Part shown: one piece after another, positions 15,536 to 25,112 of the stretch | How positions within the stretch are numbered: the stretch's first letter is position 1 | How the letters are laid out: each line of letters opens with the position of its first letter | Origin: DASSFG01 sp035547915 | GTDB lineage: Bacteria > Planctomycetota > Planctomycetia > Pirellulales > JAICIG01 | DNA: 33,146 nt | NCBI GenBank assembly: GCA_035547915.1 | Contig: DASZTS010000040.1 | Coordinates: 1-33,146, forward strand | Direction of reading: 5' to 3' | Notes under the pieces: generated by a model | What the model saw: only the letters and a program-made list of their open reading frames with translations | Told to the model about the DNA's origin: nothing | The model's database searches: none | Translations under genes and position numbers: made by a program

Positions 15536-17956
15536 ATGAAAGACCCCAGAAACACGAACGCCGGGTATCGACCGCAGCGCGGGGCAACGGCTTTTCTGCG
15601 TCTTCTTTATGCCGCCGGTGTGGCCCTGCTGTGCACGGCGGTTTCGCCGTGCGCTTGGGCGTGGCAGGCGGCCGAGACCGAGCCCGTCGTCACGATCGAT
15701 GAAGGGGTACGGCGGTTTTTCGACCAGGAAGAGTTCGACGAGATCATCCTGAATGACGAAAACCATACGTCGGTCCGTGTACAGCCGATCTCACTCCCCA
15801 AACGCCGGCCGATCGACCCGACGTCGTTCAAGAAGGGGCAAAAGCTCATCGTCCGCCAGGTCGAAGATCCCACCGAAGACTATGAGGTGAAGTGGGGCGA
15901 CATCGCCGAGATCAAGCTGTTCGAGTACGTGGTGCTCGGAATGGCCCGCGATCTGGTGCGCCAGGGGAAGGACGATCCGGCGAAGTTCGACGAGGCGTAC
16001 GATTATTTCGACTTCCTCAAGCAGACTCATCCCAACGTCGAAGGATTGTCGGCGGCCGTGGCCGACTATCTGTATGAGGATGCCGGCCACTGGCATCGGC
16101 TCGAGAAGTACGAAAACGCCCTCGGCCTGTTGAACGAGTTGTACGCGCTCGATCCGACGTACGCCAAGCTCCCTGCCGCGCTCGGGGCGACGACGCAGAA
16201 GTTGATCGAACCGTACCTCGCTGCCGATGATTACGCGGGCGCTCGGCGGGTGCTCGGCCGGTTGGCCAAAAAGTTTCCGCAGAGCTCCGTGGTGACTAAG
16301 TTCCAGGAGCAGTGGGCCAACGAGGCGCGGCAGTTGATCGCCAAGGGACGTGAGCAAATCGCGTCCGGCGCTGCGCGGCAAGCCTGGGAGACCGCGCAGC
16401 GCGTGCTCTACGTGTGGCCCCGTTCGACAGACGCCGCGAAGTTCTTTGAAGAGATTTATGCCGCCTGGCCTCGGATCGTCGTCGGCGTCACCTTGCCCTG
16501 GCCTCCCGCCGAGCAACCTCGGCTGGGTAACTGGGCGACGCGGCGAGACGGGCGCTTGCTGCACAGGCTGCTCGTCGAGTTCACCGGCACGGGCGCCGAA
16601 GGGGGGCAGTATGTCTGCCCCTTCGGGCAGGTCGAACGGACCGATATCGGGCGCCGTTTGATCTTTCGCCTGAAGCGCGACATCAAATCGTCGACCGACG
16701 GCACGCGGCTGACCGGGTTCGACGTGGCGCGGCAACTGCTCGCACTGGGTGACCCGCAGCAGCCCGGGTTCGAGCCCACATGGGCCGACCTGTTCGGTGG
16801 CGTGAGCGTGCAAGACGTCTACCAGGTAGACACCGAGCTGCGCTGGTCTTACGTGCAACCGTTGGCTTTGCTGGAGACGCCGGTGGCGCCGCTCAAAGCG
16901 GGCGCCGCCCCCAGCGCGATCGGACCCTATGTGCTGGCGGAGACCAAGCCGGGCGAGACGCATTTCCTGGCCAGTACGTCCTATTTCGCGGCCGAACCGG
17001 GGCAGCCGAAAGAGGTCGTCGAGCTGCATTTGGCGAATTCGGCCGATTGCTGGTCGGCGCTGGAACGCGGCAAGGTGCAGCTCATCGACCGCCTGGCCCC
17101 CTGGGAGGTCGAGCGTTACCGGGCTAACCGAGAATTTGTCGTGGGGCAATACGCGTTGCCCACCTTGCACTGCCTGGCACCCAACATGGAACGGCCGTTC
17201 ATGCAGCACCGCTGCTACCGCCGTGCGCTGGCCTACGGCATCAACCGCGAGCTGGTGCTCAAGCACCATCTGCTGCGTGATCAGCCGCTGGCCGGCTGCC
17301 AATTGATAACCGGGCCGTTTCCCATCGGCAACGGATTCGACGATCCGTTGCGCTATGCCTACAACAGCCAAGTGGAGGCGCGCGAGCGCAATCCACGGCT
17401 GGCGATCGCCCTGTCGCAGGTGGCCCTGCACGATCTCTCCGAAGCGGCCAAGAAACGCGGCGATCCCGAGATCAAGGACTTTCCGAAGATCGTGTTAGCG
17501 CACCCGGCCGGTGACATTGCCCGCGAAGTGTGCAAAGGAATCAAGCGGCATATCGAGGCCATGAAGTTCTCGGTCGAGCTGCGCGAGCTGCCGGCGGGCA
17601 TCACCGTGCCGACCGACAAGGAATACGACCTGTTGTTTTTGGAGATTACCGCCCAAGAGCCGCTCGTCGATGGCGCCCGCCTGCTGGGACCTGATGGGTT
17701 GCTCGGGCAAGCAAGCCCCTACATGACGCTGGCCCTGGTGCAATTGGCGAAGGCGACCAATTGGCAGGAAGCACGGCAGATTTTGCAGCGCATCCACCAA
17801 ATCACCGTCGACGACGTGGCGATCATTCCGCTTTGGCAGATGCCGGAGCATTTTGCCTATCACCGCAGCATGAAGGGCATCGACCAGAAGCCCGTGCTGC
17901 TGTACCAGAGCATCGAACGCTGGCGGGGCACCGTGCGCGTGCCCGCGGAGGAGTGA
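15536..17956 (+). CDS. Exported TPR plus family-5-like solute-binding protein (806 aa)
   Basis: A signal peptide lies at about residues 21-45 (FLRLLYAAGVALLCTAVSPC region). Residues 50-310 are helical and TPR-like (YENALGLLNELYALDPTYAKL, RRVLGRLAKKFPQSSVVTKF). From about 330 to the end the protein resembles the extracellular solute-binding family 5 (peptide/nickel type): IGRRLIFRLKRDIKSSTDG, then GIGPYVL-like SAIGPYVLAETKPGE, the RRALAYGINRELVLKHHL segment and the C-terminal VDDVAIIPLWQMPEHFAY. These fit the family's hallmarks. No permease or ATPase genes are nearby, so classic ABC import is doubtful. The start ATG has AAGGG upstream. The stop overlaps the next start by one base (TGATG), so the two are translationally coupled. 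Confidence 0.85.
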   Translation: MKDPRNTNAGYRPQRGATAFLRLLYAAGVALLCTAVSPCAWAWQAAETEPVVTIDEGVRRFFDQEEFDEIILNDENHTSVRVQPISLPKRRPIDPTSFKKGQKLIVRQVEDPTEDYEVKWGDIAEIKLFEYVVLGMARDLVRQGKDDPAKFDEAYDYFDFLKQTHPNVEGLSAAVADYLYEDAGHWHRLEKYENALGLLNELYALDPTYAKLPAALGATTQKLIEPYLAADDYAGARRVLGRLAKKFPQSSVVTKFQEQWANEARQLIAKGREQIASGAARQAWETAQRVLYVWPRSTDAAKFFEEIYAAWPRIVVGVTLPWPPAEQPRLGNWATRRDGRLLHRLLVEFTGTGAEGGQYVCPFGQVERTDIGRRLIFRLKRDIKSSTDGTRLTGFDVARQLLALGDPQQPGFEPTWADLFGGVSVQDVYQVDTELRWSYVQPLALLETPVAPLKAGAAPSAIGPYVLAETKPGETHFLASTSYFAAEPGQPKEVVELHLANSADCWSALERGKVQLIDRLAPWEVERYRANREFVVGQYALPTLHCLAPNMERPFMQHRCYRRALAYGINRELVLKHHLLRDQPLAGCQLITGPFPIGNGFDDPLRYAYNSQVEARERNPRLAIALSQVALHDLSEAAKKRGDPEIKDFPKIVLAHPAGDIAREVCKGIKRHIEAMKFSVELRELPAGITVPTDKEYDLLFLEITAQEPLVDGARLLGPDGLLGQASPYMTLALVQLAKATNWQEARQILQRIHQITVDDVAIIPLWQMPEHFAYHRSMKGIDQKPVLLYQSIERWRGTVRVPAEE

Positions 17957-19413
17957 TGAACGCCGAGCGCCCGTTGCATCTGTGGCCGTCGATTTGCCTG
18001 TCGGCCGTGCTCTGCGCCGTTTTGCCGGCCGGGCGGGTGGCGCACGCGGCCGGCGCCGCGCCGAGCGTGTGGGAGATCTCGCCCTACAAGATCCACTTCA
18101 TGCTGGCCTTCGCGCCGGAGCCGGAACTTACTCCCCGGTTGCGACAACAGGTCGAAGCCCGCGTGCTGGAGCGGGCTGAAAAAGTGGTGGGGGCCGGCTG
18201 GGACCTATCCATCGAGGCGGCGCCGGCCGAAATAGTTCCGGGCATGCTCCGCTCATTGGCCCGCCTGCCGATCGAAGACCTTCCCGCCATGCTCGTGGAG
18301 AGCGAGGTTGACAAACTGATTCTGGCCGTAGTGCGTCTGACCGACCGTGGCGGCTACGAGATCGAGGCCCGCGATTACGATCTGCACGCGCGGTTGACCG
18401 GCTCGCCGGTCGTGCGGCCGGTGCCGCAGCGTGAGCTGCTGGCCGACGAAGTTTTCCAGGCGGTGCTGCTGGCCTTCGCCCCCTTGGCCCGGATCGACGA
18501 CGTCGAAGACAAACAGGTCAAGTTGCGTTTGCGGGCCGGTTCGCTGCCGACCATCGATCCGGAAATCTCGTTCACCGGCCCCGGCAGCGTATTTCGCGCG
18601 GTACGTCGCTTCAACGATCGCGAGGGAAAGCTTCGCAAGCTGATGCCCATCGAATGGACCCTGCTCGTCGTTGACCAGGTGCAGGTGATGGAAGCGGAGG
18701 TGGCCTGCACCATCTACAGCGGCTTGCGCAGCCCGCTGACGGGGCGCAGCCGCGGACGTGACGAGCGGCTGGCGATGCTCGTGCGTCCTACGGGAGGCAC
18801 GACGCAGATCGAATTGCAGTCGCGCATGCTGGGCGACGATCCGAAAACGGTGCGCCCCTTGGCCGGCTACGCGATCTACGCGCATCCGGCCGGCGCGCCG
18901 CAAACGACGCTCATCGGTCGCACCGACGGCGACGGCAAGCTCGCCATTCCGGCCGACGCCAGCCCGGTGCGCATTCTGCTGGTCAAGCACGGCGGCGAAC
19001 CGCTGGCCCGGCTGCCGCTGATCCCGGGCTTGGAGCCACACCTGAAGGTCGAAGTGGCCGACGACGATCAGCGCTTGCTGGCCGAAGGGATCATCAACGG
19101 GTTCCAAGAACGGTTCGTCGACCTGATCGCGCGCCGACAGGTGGCCTTCGCCCAGATTCGCGCCCGACTGGAAGAGAGCAAGCCCGCCGAGGCCAAGACG
19201 CTGCTCGACGCGGTGCGCGGGCTGGGCCGGCAGGAAGACCTCATCAACGAGATTCGTATCCAGAAGCAGCAAGCTGTCTCGGATGACCGACGCATTCAGA
19301 AGAAGATCGACAAGCTCTTCGACGACACGCAGGAAGTGGTGATCCGCTATCTCAACTCGACGGAAATCGACAAGCTCGAGAGCGAAATTGCAGCCAAGCT
19401 GAAGGGTGGTTAG
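17956..19413 (+). CDS. Exported protein of unknown function with C-terminal coiled coil
   Basis: This 485-residue protein starts at ATG 17956, which overlaps the preceding stop (TGATG) and has GGAGGAG directly before it; the frame is open further upstream but that part only shadows the previous gene. A signal peptide occupies about residues 1-32 (ending near RVAHAAG). A mixed alpha/beta middle part follows, then a short beta-rich segment around TDGDGKLAIPADASPVRILL (about 320-340) that looks like a carboxypeptidase-regulatory or Ig-like module. The last 120 residues are charged and helical, probably coiled coil (RRIQKKIDKLFDDTQEVVIR near the end). I do not recognise the family. Position makes it the last member of the ExbB/ExbD cluster and a likely periplasmic partner of it. 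Confidence 0.78.
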   Translation: MNAERPLHLWPSICLSAVLCAVLPAGRVAHAAGAAPSVWEISPYKIHFMLAFAPEPELTPRLRQQVEARVLERAEKVVGAGWDLSIEAAPAEIVPGMLRSLARLPIEDLPAMLVESEVDKLILAVVRLTDRGGYEIEARDYDLHARLTGSPVVRPVPQRELLADEVFQAVLLAFAPLARIDDVEDKQVKLRLRAGSLPTIDPEISFTGPGSVFRAVRRFNDREGKLRKLMPIEWTLLVVDQVQVMEAEVACTIYSGLRSPLTGRSRGRDERLAMLVRPTGGTTQIELQSRMLGDDPKTVRPLAGYAIYAHPAGAPQTTLIGRTDGDGKLAIPADASPVRILLVKHGGEPLARLPLIPGLEPHLKVEVADDDQRLLAEGIINGFQERFVDLIARRQVAFAQIRARLEESKPAEAKTLLDAVRGLGRQEDLINEIRIQKQQAVSDDRRIQKKIDKLFDDTQEVVIRYLNSTEIDKLESEIAAKLKGG

Positions 19414-19486
19414 CAGTGGGCACACACGCGGCCGTTGGCTGTCGACACGCATAGGAGACCGTGGCGTCTGCTTCACGCTCAGCCGC

Positions 19487-20185
19487 ATGGAGCCGTTTTT
19501 GTCTTCAGCCCCCAAGCACAGCAGCCGACGACCGCGCCGATCGAGGTTCTTTCCACCGGCCGACGCGGCGCCGCCGCAGGGCCTGATCGGCCTCGGGGGC
19601 GAACTGACGAGCGAATGGATTTTGGACGCCTATCGGAACGGCATCTTTCCCTGGCCGTTCGACGACGGTGACCTGGCTTGGTGGTCGCCCGATCCGCGCG
19701 CGATCATCGAATTCGACCGCTTTCACATGCCGCGCCGGCTCGAGCGCGTCCGGCGCAGCGGCCGCTTCGAGCTCCGCATCGACTGCGACTTTACGGGCGT
19801 GATCGACGGTTGCGCCACGGCCGGTGACCGCAAACATCAAACCTGGATCACTCCCGCTCTGCGCGACGCCTACGTCCGTTTACATGGCGAAGGGCATGCA
19901 CATAGCGTCGAGGCCTGGTACCAGTCCGAGTTGGCCGGTGGCGTATACGGCTTGGCGGTCGGTGGATTGTTTGCGGCCGAGTCGATGTTCTACCGCGTGA
20001 GCGAGGCCTCGAAGCTGGCCCTCGTCCACCTGGTCGAGCATCTTCGCGCGCGCGGTTACAGGCTGCTCGATATCCAGCAGCTCACGCCACACACCAGTCG
20101 TTTCGGTGCGAGCGAGATTCCCCGTCGCGAATATCTGCGCCGGCTGTCCGCGGCCGTCGATTTGCCGGTGACCTTCGCGACGTGA
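19487..20185 (+). CDS. aat: Leucyl/phenylalanyl-tRNA--protein transferase
   Basis: This 232-residue enzyme transfers Leu or Phe from aminoacyl-tRNA to proteins with N-terminal Arg/Lys, tagging them for ClpS/ClpAP degradation (N-degron pathway, cytoplasm). Family motifs are complete: GIFPWP, WWSPDPRAI, the HSVEAWYQSELAGGVYGLAVGGLFAAESMF region (given only in part here), LLDIQQLTPHTS and SEIPRREYL. Length fits the family (200-250). The start is taken as ATG 19487 (MEPFLSSAPK), after which a basic N-terminal extension of about 25 residues precedes the conserved core. An in-frame start at 19406 would overlap the previous gene. It stands 73 bases behind the envelope cluster and may share its transcript, though its role is unrelated. 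Confidence 0.93.
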   Translation: MEPFLSSAPKHSSRRPRRSRFFPPADAAPPQGLIGLGGELTSEWILDAYRNGIFPWPFDDGDLAWWSPDPRAIIEFDRFHMPRRLERVRRSGRFELRIDCDFTGVIDGCATAGDRKHQTWITPALRDAYVRLHGEGHAHSVEAWYQSELAGGVYGLAVGGLFAAESMFYRVSEASKLALVHLVEHLRARGYRLLDIQQLTPHTSRFGASEIPRREYLRRLSAAVDLPVTFAT

Positions 20186-20349
20186 CCGTATACCGGGGCA
20201 TCGCGGCACCGCTCGCCAGGCCACAACCCGACGGGGCGGCGGGTGTCGGTTCGCCGCTTGCTCGACGACGGGCTTGGACGTATCCTTACACGCAGTTTGC
20301 AGTATGCCCGCCTTAGCCCGCTAGTCCGGCCCCGCCTGAGAATTTGCTT

Positions 20350-22965
20350 ATGAGCTTGACCCGTGCGTCCGTACTGTCGCTCTCACTGACCGCCTGGCTG
20401 GCGACCGCTCCCTGGGCCTATGGCCAAGCCGGGCAGAAAGGCGCCGCCCCAAAAAACGCCGCCGAGGAAAGCGAGTCGCAGATCGACCCGCTCGACTGGC
20501 CCGTCTGGCGTGGACCGGAGCAGAACGGCATCTCGCGCGAGACGGGGCTCATCGATCACTGGGACCAAGAAGGCGACAACGTCCTCTGGAAGAGCTCCGC
20601 CCTGGGAAGCCGATCCACGCCGATCGTGCTGCGTGGCAAGATCTACACAATCTGTCGGCACGAGCCGGGGACACCGCGCGAGCAAGAAAAAGTAGTCTGC
20701 GCCGATGCCGCCACGGGCGAGATTCTGTGGGAGAGCCGTTTCAACGTGTTTCTGTCCGACGTGCCGAAGGAGCGCATCGGCTGGTCGTGCTGCGTCGGCG
20801 ATCCGAAGACGGGGCGCATCTATGCCATGGGTGTCTGCGACTATTTCCAATGCCTCGACGGCGAGACCGGGAAGACGATCTGGTCGCACTCGCTCAGCGA
20901 AGAGTATGGCTTCTTGAGCACCTACGGCGGACGCACCAACGTGCCGTTGGTCTATGAAGACACCGTGATCATCAACGCGGTGGTGATCGGTTGGGGCGAA
21001 ATGGCCGTGCCCGCGCACCGTTTTGTGGCCTTCGACAAAGAGAGCGGCGTACCCGTCTGGTTCAACGGAACGAGGCTTCGCCCCGACGACACGACGTATA
21101 GCACGCCCGTGCTGACGGTGCTGGGCGGGCAGGCGGCCATGGTGTTCGGATCGGGCGATGGTGGCGTGTGGGCCATGCAACCACGCACCGGACGGCCGCT
21201 GTGGAGCTATCAACTGTCGTTGCGTGGCATCAACGTCACGCCGTTGGTCGACGGCGACATCATCTACATGAGCCATAGCGAGGAGAATCCTCCGCCCGAC
21301 ACGACGATGGGCTCCATTGCCGCCATCAACGGCACTGCCAATCTCGATCCGGCTGCCAAAGATCTCGATATCACGAAGTCGGGGGCCAAGTGGCGCAACA
21401 AAGAGGTCATGGTCGGCAAGAGTTCGCCCGTGTTGGTCGATGGACGCATCTACGCCCTCGACGACTCAAACTTGCTGTTTGTCTTCGACGCCAAGACGGG
21501 CAAACAGATCGGTCGCAAACAACGGCTGTTGGGCACCATTACCCGCGCCAGCCCGATCTACGCCGACGGCAAGATCTATGCCTGCACCACGAGCGCGTGG
21601 CACGTCCTCGAACCGACGGCGAGCGGTGCGAAGATCACGCATCGGGTGCGCTTCCCGCAGGGCGAGGAGATTCACGGCTCGCCGATCGTGTCGCACGGTC
21701 GCATCTATCTGCCGACGACGGAAACGCTCTACTGCCTGGCCGACAAAGACGCCAAGACGGGCGTCGGCGAGCGGCCGGAGGCACCGCGGGAAGACGAGCT
21801 GAGCGACAAGGAGCCCGCCCATGTGCAAGTAGTTCCGGTCGAATCGCTTATCAGCCCGGGCGAGACCGTGGAGTATTCTGTGCGGCTCTTCAATGCCCGC
21901 GGCCAGGCGTTGGGGCCGGCGAAAGAAGTGACGTTCGAGGTCGATGGTGGCGGGAAGATCGACGAGAACGGCCGCTTTACGGCCGACGACAAGCATCAAC
22001 AAGCCGGCGTCATCGTGAAGGCCAAGGTGGGCGAGCTGACGGGCACGGCTCGCATTCGCATCGTTCCACCGCTGCCTTGGAAATACGATTTCGCGAATCA
22101 GAAGGTGCCGGTCACGTGGGTAGGGGCCCGATACCGGCACATCGCACTCGATTTCGGAGTGCTCGACTCGCTCCGGCAGCAGGACGACCGCGCGGCGAAA
22201 CTCTACATCTATTTCACCACGACCTTCACCAACAGCGGACAGGGTAAGGCCAGCTACAACGACCGCACACCGCGGCGCACTTGGACCGACTTCCTCCGCT
22301 ACTTGGAACTCGCCGAGAGCGACACGATGAAATCGCTCGACGGCGCCAAAAAGGAGCTTGAACCGGCGCTGGCGATCGTGAAGGAGGCCGGCGTGTTGGC
22401 CGACTACAAATGGTCGTCGGTCAAGGGCGACGTTGGCCTTGACGTGGTGCAGGGCAAGCCCGACAAAGAAAGTAACGGTGATGCCAAGGAGGGCGGCGTC
22501 ATGGTGAAGATCACCACGATTCCCAAGGGTACTCGTAGCCAGTGTTGGATGGGGCCGCCGACGCTTCACGATTACACCATCCAGGCCGACGTGCGCGGCG
22601 CGATTCGCGACGGGAAGCAGCCCGACATCGGTTTGATCGCGCAGCGTTATACGCTCGACCTGATGGGAGTGAAGCAGCAGTTGCAGATCCGCTCATGGAC
22701 CTCGGAACTGGGCCGCTTTTCCAAGACGGTACCATTCAAGTGGAACTACGATACGTGGTATACGGTCAAGTTCCGGGCTTCGGTCGAGGAAGGGAAGGCC
22801 GTGCTGAAGGGCAAGGTTTGGCCCAAGGGTGAAGATGAACCCGATGATTGGGCGATCGAGGCGGTGGACGACATGCCAAATGTCATCGGCAGCCCCGGTC
22901 TGTTCGGCAATGCCAGCGACGCCGAGATCTTTTTGGACAATATCGAGGTTACAGAAAACCAATAA
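20350..22965 (+). CDS. Secreted PQQ-type beta-propeller protein with Ig-like and C-terminal sandwich domains
   Basis: This 871-residue protein carries a signal peptide (about residues 1-26, ending near WAYGQAG). Residues 45-480 contain propeller blades in the PQQ style, for example VVCADAATGEILWES, CLDGETGKTIWSHSL and VFDAKTGKQIG. The region around 490-575 (SPGETVEYSVRLFNARGQ... to GTARIRIVP) resembles an Ig-like domain. The last 130 residues (from about 742, YTIQADVRGAIRDGKQPDIG) resemble a concanavalin/DUF1080-like beta-sandwich as found in carbohydrate-active planctomycete proteins. The opening WPVWRGPEQNGISRETGL is a common start of planctomycete secreted propellers. I prefer ATG 20350 to TTG 20344. 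Likely an extracytoplasmic binding protein; enzyme activity is not evident. Confidence 0.87.
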   Translation: MSLTRASVLSLSLTAWLATAPWAYGQAGQKGAAPKNAAEESESQIDPLDWPVWRGPEQNGISRETGLIDHWDQEGDNVLWKSSALGSRSTPIVLRGKIYTICRHEPGTPREQEKVVCADAATGEILWESRFNVFLSDVPKERIGWSCCVGDPKTGRIYAMGVCDYFQCLDGETGKTIWSHSLSEEYGFLSTYGGRTNVPLVYEDTVIINAVVIGWGEMAVPAHRFVAFDKESGVPVWFNGTRLRPDDTTYSTPVLTVLGGQAAMVFGSGDGGVWAMQPRTGRPLWSYQLSLRGINVTPLVDGDIIYMSHSEENPPPDTTMGSIAAINGTANLDPAAKDLDITKSGAKWRNKEVMVGKSSPVLVDGRIYALDDSNLLFVFDAKTGKQIGRKQRLLGTITRASPIYADGKIYACTTSAWHVLEPTASGAKITHRVRFPQGEEIHGSPIVSHGRIYLPTTETLYCLADKDAKTGVGERPEAPREDELSDKEPAHVQVVPVESLISPGETVEYSVRLFNARGQALGPAKEVTFEVDGGGKIDENGRFTADDKHQQAGVIVKAKVGELTGTARIRIVPPLPWKYDFANQKVPVTWVGARYRHIALDFGVLDSLRQQDDRAAKLYIYFTTTFTNSGQGKASYNDRTPRRTWTDFLRYLELAESDTMKSLDGAKKELEPALAIVKEAGVLADYKWSSVKGDVGLDVVQGKPDKESNGDAKEGGVMVKITTIPKGTRSQCWMGPPTLHDYTIQADVRGAIRDGKQPDIGLIAQRYTLDLMGVKQQLQIRSWTSELGRFSKTVPFKWNYDTWYTVKFRASVEEGKAVLKGKVWPKGEDEPDDWAIEAVDDMPNVIGSPGLFGNASDAEIFLDNIEVTENQ

Positions 22966-23055
22966 CGGAAGCGCGACGCGGGCCGCCGGAATTCTGTCGA
23001 TGCGCGGTTGCGGCCGTCCGGTGGTTGCGTTCACGGAAACGAATCGATCCTTCTC

Positions 23056-25101
23056 ATGAGAACGAGCATGCTCTCCCTACATCGTCTGATCGTCGGCCTT
23101 TCGGCCGCGGTTGTTTTGATCGCCTTGCCCGGCTGCGCCGACCAGAAGCCGGCGGCGCCTGCGAAACCGGCCGCTGGAGCCAACACCGACGCGACCCCGG
23201 CACAGGAAGCCGGCACCGCGCCGACGGACGACGAAAAAGAGCCGCCCGTGGATGCTTCGACGAGCGGCGAGAAGGAGGACATGCCCGCCGAAGAAGCAAC
23301 CCCCGCCGAGAAGCCGGGCGCGGAAGAAATGCCCGCCGAGGCATCGGAAAACGGAGAAAGCACAAGCAGCACCGCCGAGGAAAAGACTTCTCAAACCCCA
23401 ACCAATGAGGCTGCCCCGGCAAACGCAGCCGCGGACTCAGGAGAGCCGACGCAAACCTGGAACCAGTGGGCCGGTTCGCCCAGCCGCAACAACGTGGCCG
23501 TGGCCAAGAACCTTCCCACGGAGTGGGAGCCCGGCCAATTCGATAGCGACACCGGCGCATGGCAACCTGAGAGCGCAAAAAACGTCAAGTGGGTCGCCCG
23601 CCTCGGCAGTCAGAGCTACGGCAACGTCGTGGTGGCCGACGGCAAGATCTTCGCCGGCACGAACAATGGCGCCGCGTACCTGGAGCGTTATCCCGCCAGC
23701 GTCGATCTCGGCTGCTTGCTCTGCTTCAGCGAAGACGACGGCCATTTCCTCTGGCAACACTCTAGCGAAAAGCTGCCGACCGGCCGCGTTCACGATTGGC
23801 CCCAGCAGGGAATCTGCTGCGCTCCGCTGGTGGAAGGCAAACGGCTGTGGTTCGTCACCAGCCGCGGCGAGGTCGCCTGCCTCGATACCGAGGGTTTTCA
23901 TGACGGCAAGAACGACGGCCCCTTCAAGGGCGAGCCGAACGAAAACAAGGACGAAGCCGACGTGCTCTGGTATCTCGACATGATGAAGGAGCTGAAGGTT
24001 TCGCAACACAACATGTGCAGTTGCTCGGTCACGGCCGTCGGCGACCTGTTGTTCGTCAACACGTCGAACGGCGTCGACGAAGGGCACGTCAACATTCCCT
24101 CGCCCGACGCGCCGAGCTTCCTCTGCCTCGACAAGAACACCGGCAAGGTGCTGTGGCAAGACAACTCGCCCGGCGAAAACATCGTGCACGGCCAATGGTC
24201 GTCTCCGGCCTATGCGGTGATCGACGGCGTGCCGCAGGTGTTGTTCGGCGGCGGCGACGGTTGGCTGCGCAGCTTCCGCGGCGAGGCGACCGAGAACGGC
24301 AAAGCGGAGTTGCTCTGGGAATTCGACTGCAACCCCAAGGACGCCAAATACAGCGTGAGCGGCCGCAGTACCCGCAACCACATCATCGGCACGCCCGTGG
24401 TGTACGACAACCTCGTTTATATCGCAGTGGGTGAAGACCCCGAGCATGGCGAAGGGAACGGCCACCTGTGGTGCGTCGATCCGACCAAGCGCGGCGATGT
24501 GAGCGCGCAACTCGCCGTCAAGGTCGACGACCGCAAGCACGTGTTGCCCAAGCGGCGGCTGCAAGCCGTTGTCGCGGAAGACGGCGAGGTGGCGATCGAC
24601 AACCCCAACTCGGCGGCCGTCTGGCACTACACCGAATACGACTGGAACGGCGACGGCAAGATTGCCGAGTTCGAGGAGAAGATGCATCGCACCTGCGGCA
24701 CGGTGGCGATCAAGGACGGTCTGCTCTTCGTTCCCGACTTCAGTGGTCTCTTTCACTGCCTCGACGCCAAGACCGGCAAAGCGAATTGGACGTTCGACCT
24801 GTTCGCGGCCACGTGGGGTTCGGCGCTCATCGTCGGAGACAAGGTGTATGTCGGCGACGAAGAAGGAAAACTCTCGATCTTCGGCCTCTCCGCCGACCCG
24901 GCCGTGGCCATGAAAAAAGACGGCGATCAGTACCAGCCGCTCTATCAGATCGAGATGGGCAACGCCGTCTACAGCACGCCGGTCGTGGCCAAGAACGTGC
25001 TCTACATTTCGAACAAGTCGCACCTGTTCGCCATCGTCAACCAGAACGAAGCCGAGCAGGCCAACGCGGCCGACGGCGACGCGAAAGTCGCCGAGAAATA
25101 G
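23056..25101 (+). CDS. PQQ-type beta-propeller lipoprotein with an EF-hand loop
   Basis: This 681-residue protein starts at ATG 23056. Its N-terminus ends in a lipobox-like LPGC with C27 as the probable lipidated residue, though Pro at -2 is unusual. Residues 28-125 are a low-complexity Ala/Glu/Pro linker, as in surface-exposed lipoproteins. The rest is a propeller opening WNQWAGSPSRNNVAV, with blades such as FLCLDKNTGKVLWQD and FHCLDAKTGKANWTF. Within it, residues 529-540 (DWNGDGKIAEFE) form a canonical EF-hand calcium loop with Asp, Asn, Asp and Glu at positions 1, 3, 5 and 12. Function is probably binding or scaffolding in the envelope. A degenerate receiver gene follows 11 bases after the stop, suggesting one operon. 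Confidence 0.88.
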   Translation: MRTSMLSLHRLIVGLSAAVVLIALPGCADQKPAAPAKPAAGANTDATPAQEAGTAPTDDEKEPPVDASTSGEKEDMPAEEATPAEKPGAEEMPAEASENGESTSSTAEEKTSQTPTNEAAPANAAADSGEPTQTWNQWAGSPSRNNVAVAKNLPTEWEPGQFDSDTGAWQPESAKNVKWVARLGSQSYGNVVVADGKIFAGTNNGAAYLERYPASVDLGCLLCFSEDDGHFLWQHSSEKLPTGRVHDWPQQGICCAPLVEGKRLWFVTSRGEVACLDTEGFHDGKNDGPFKGEPNENKDEADVLWYLDMMKELKVSQHNMCSCSVTAVGDLLFVNTSNGVDEGHVNIPSPDAPSFLCLDKNTGKVLWQDNSPGENIVHGQWSSPAYAVIDGVPQVLFGGGDGWLRSFRGEATENGKAELLWEFDCNPKDAKYSVSGRSTRNHIIGTPVVYDNLVYIAVGEDPEHGEGNGHLWCVDPTKRGDVSAQLAVKVDDRKHVLPKRRLQAVVAEDGEVAIDNPNSAAVWHYTEYDWNGDGKIAEFEEKMHRTCGTVAIKDGLLFVPDFSGLFHCLDAKTGKANWTFDLFAATWGSALIVGDKVYVGDEEGKLSIFGLSADPAVAMKKDGDQYQPLYQIEMGNAVYSTPVVAKNVLYISNKSHLFAIVNQNEAEQANAADGDAKVAEK

Positions 25102-25112
25102 CAGGCTGCCCT

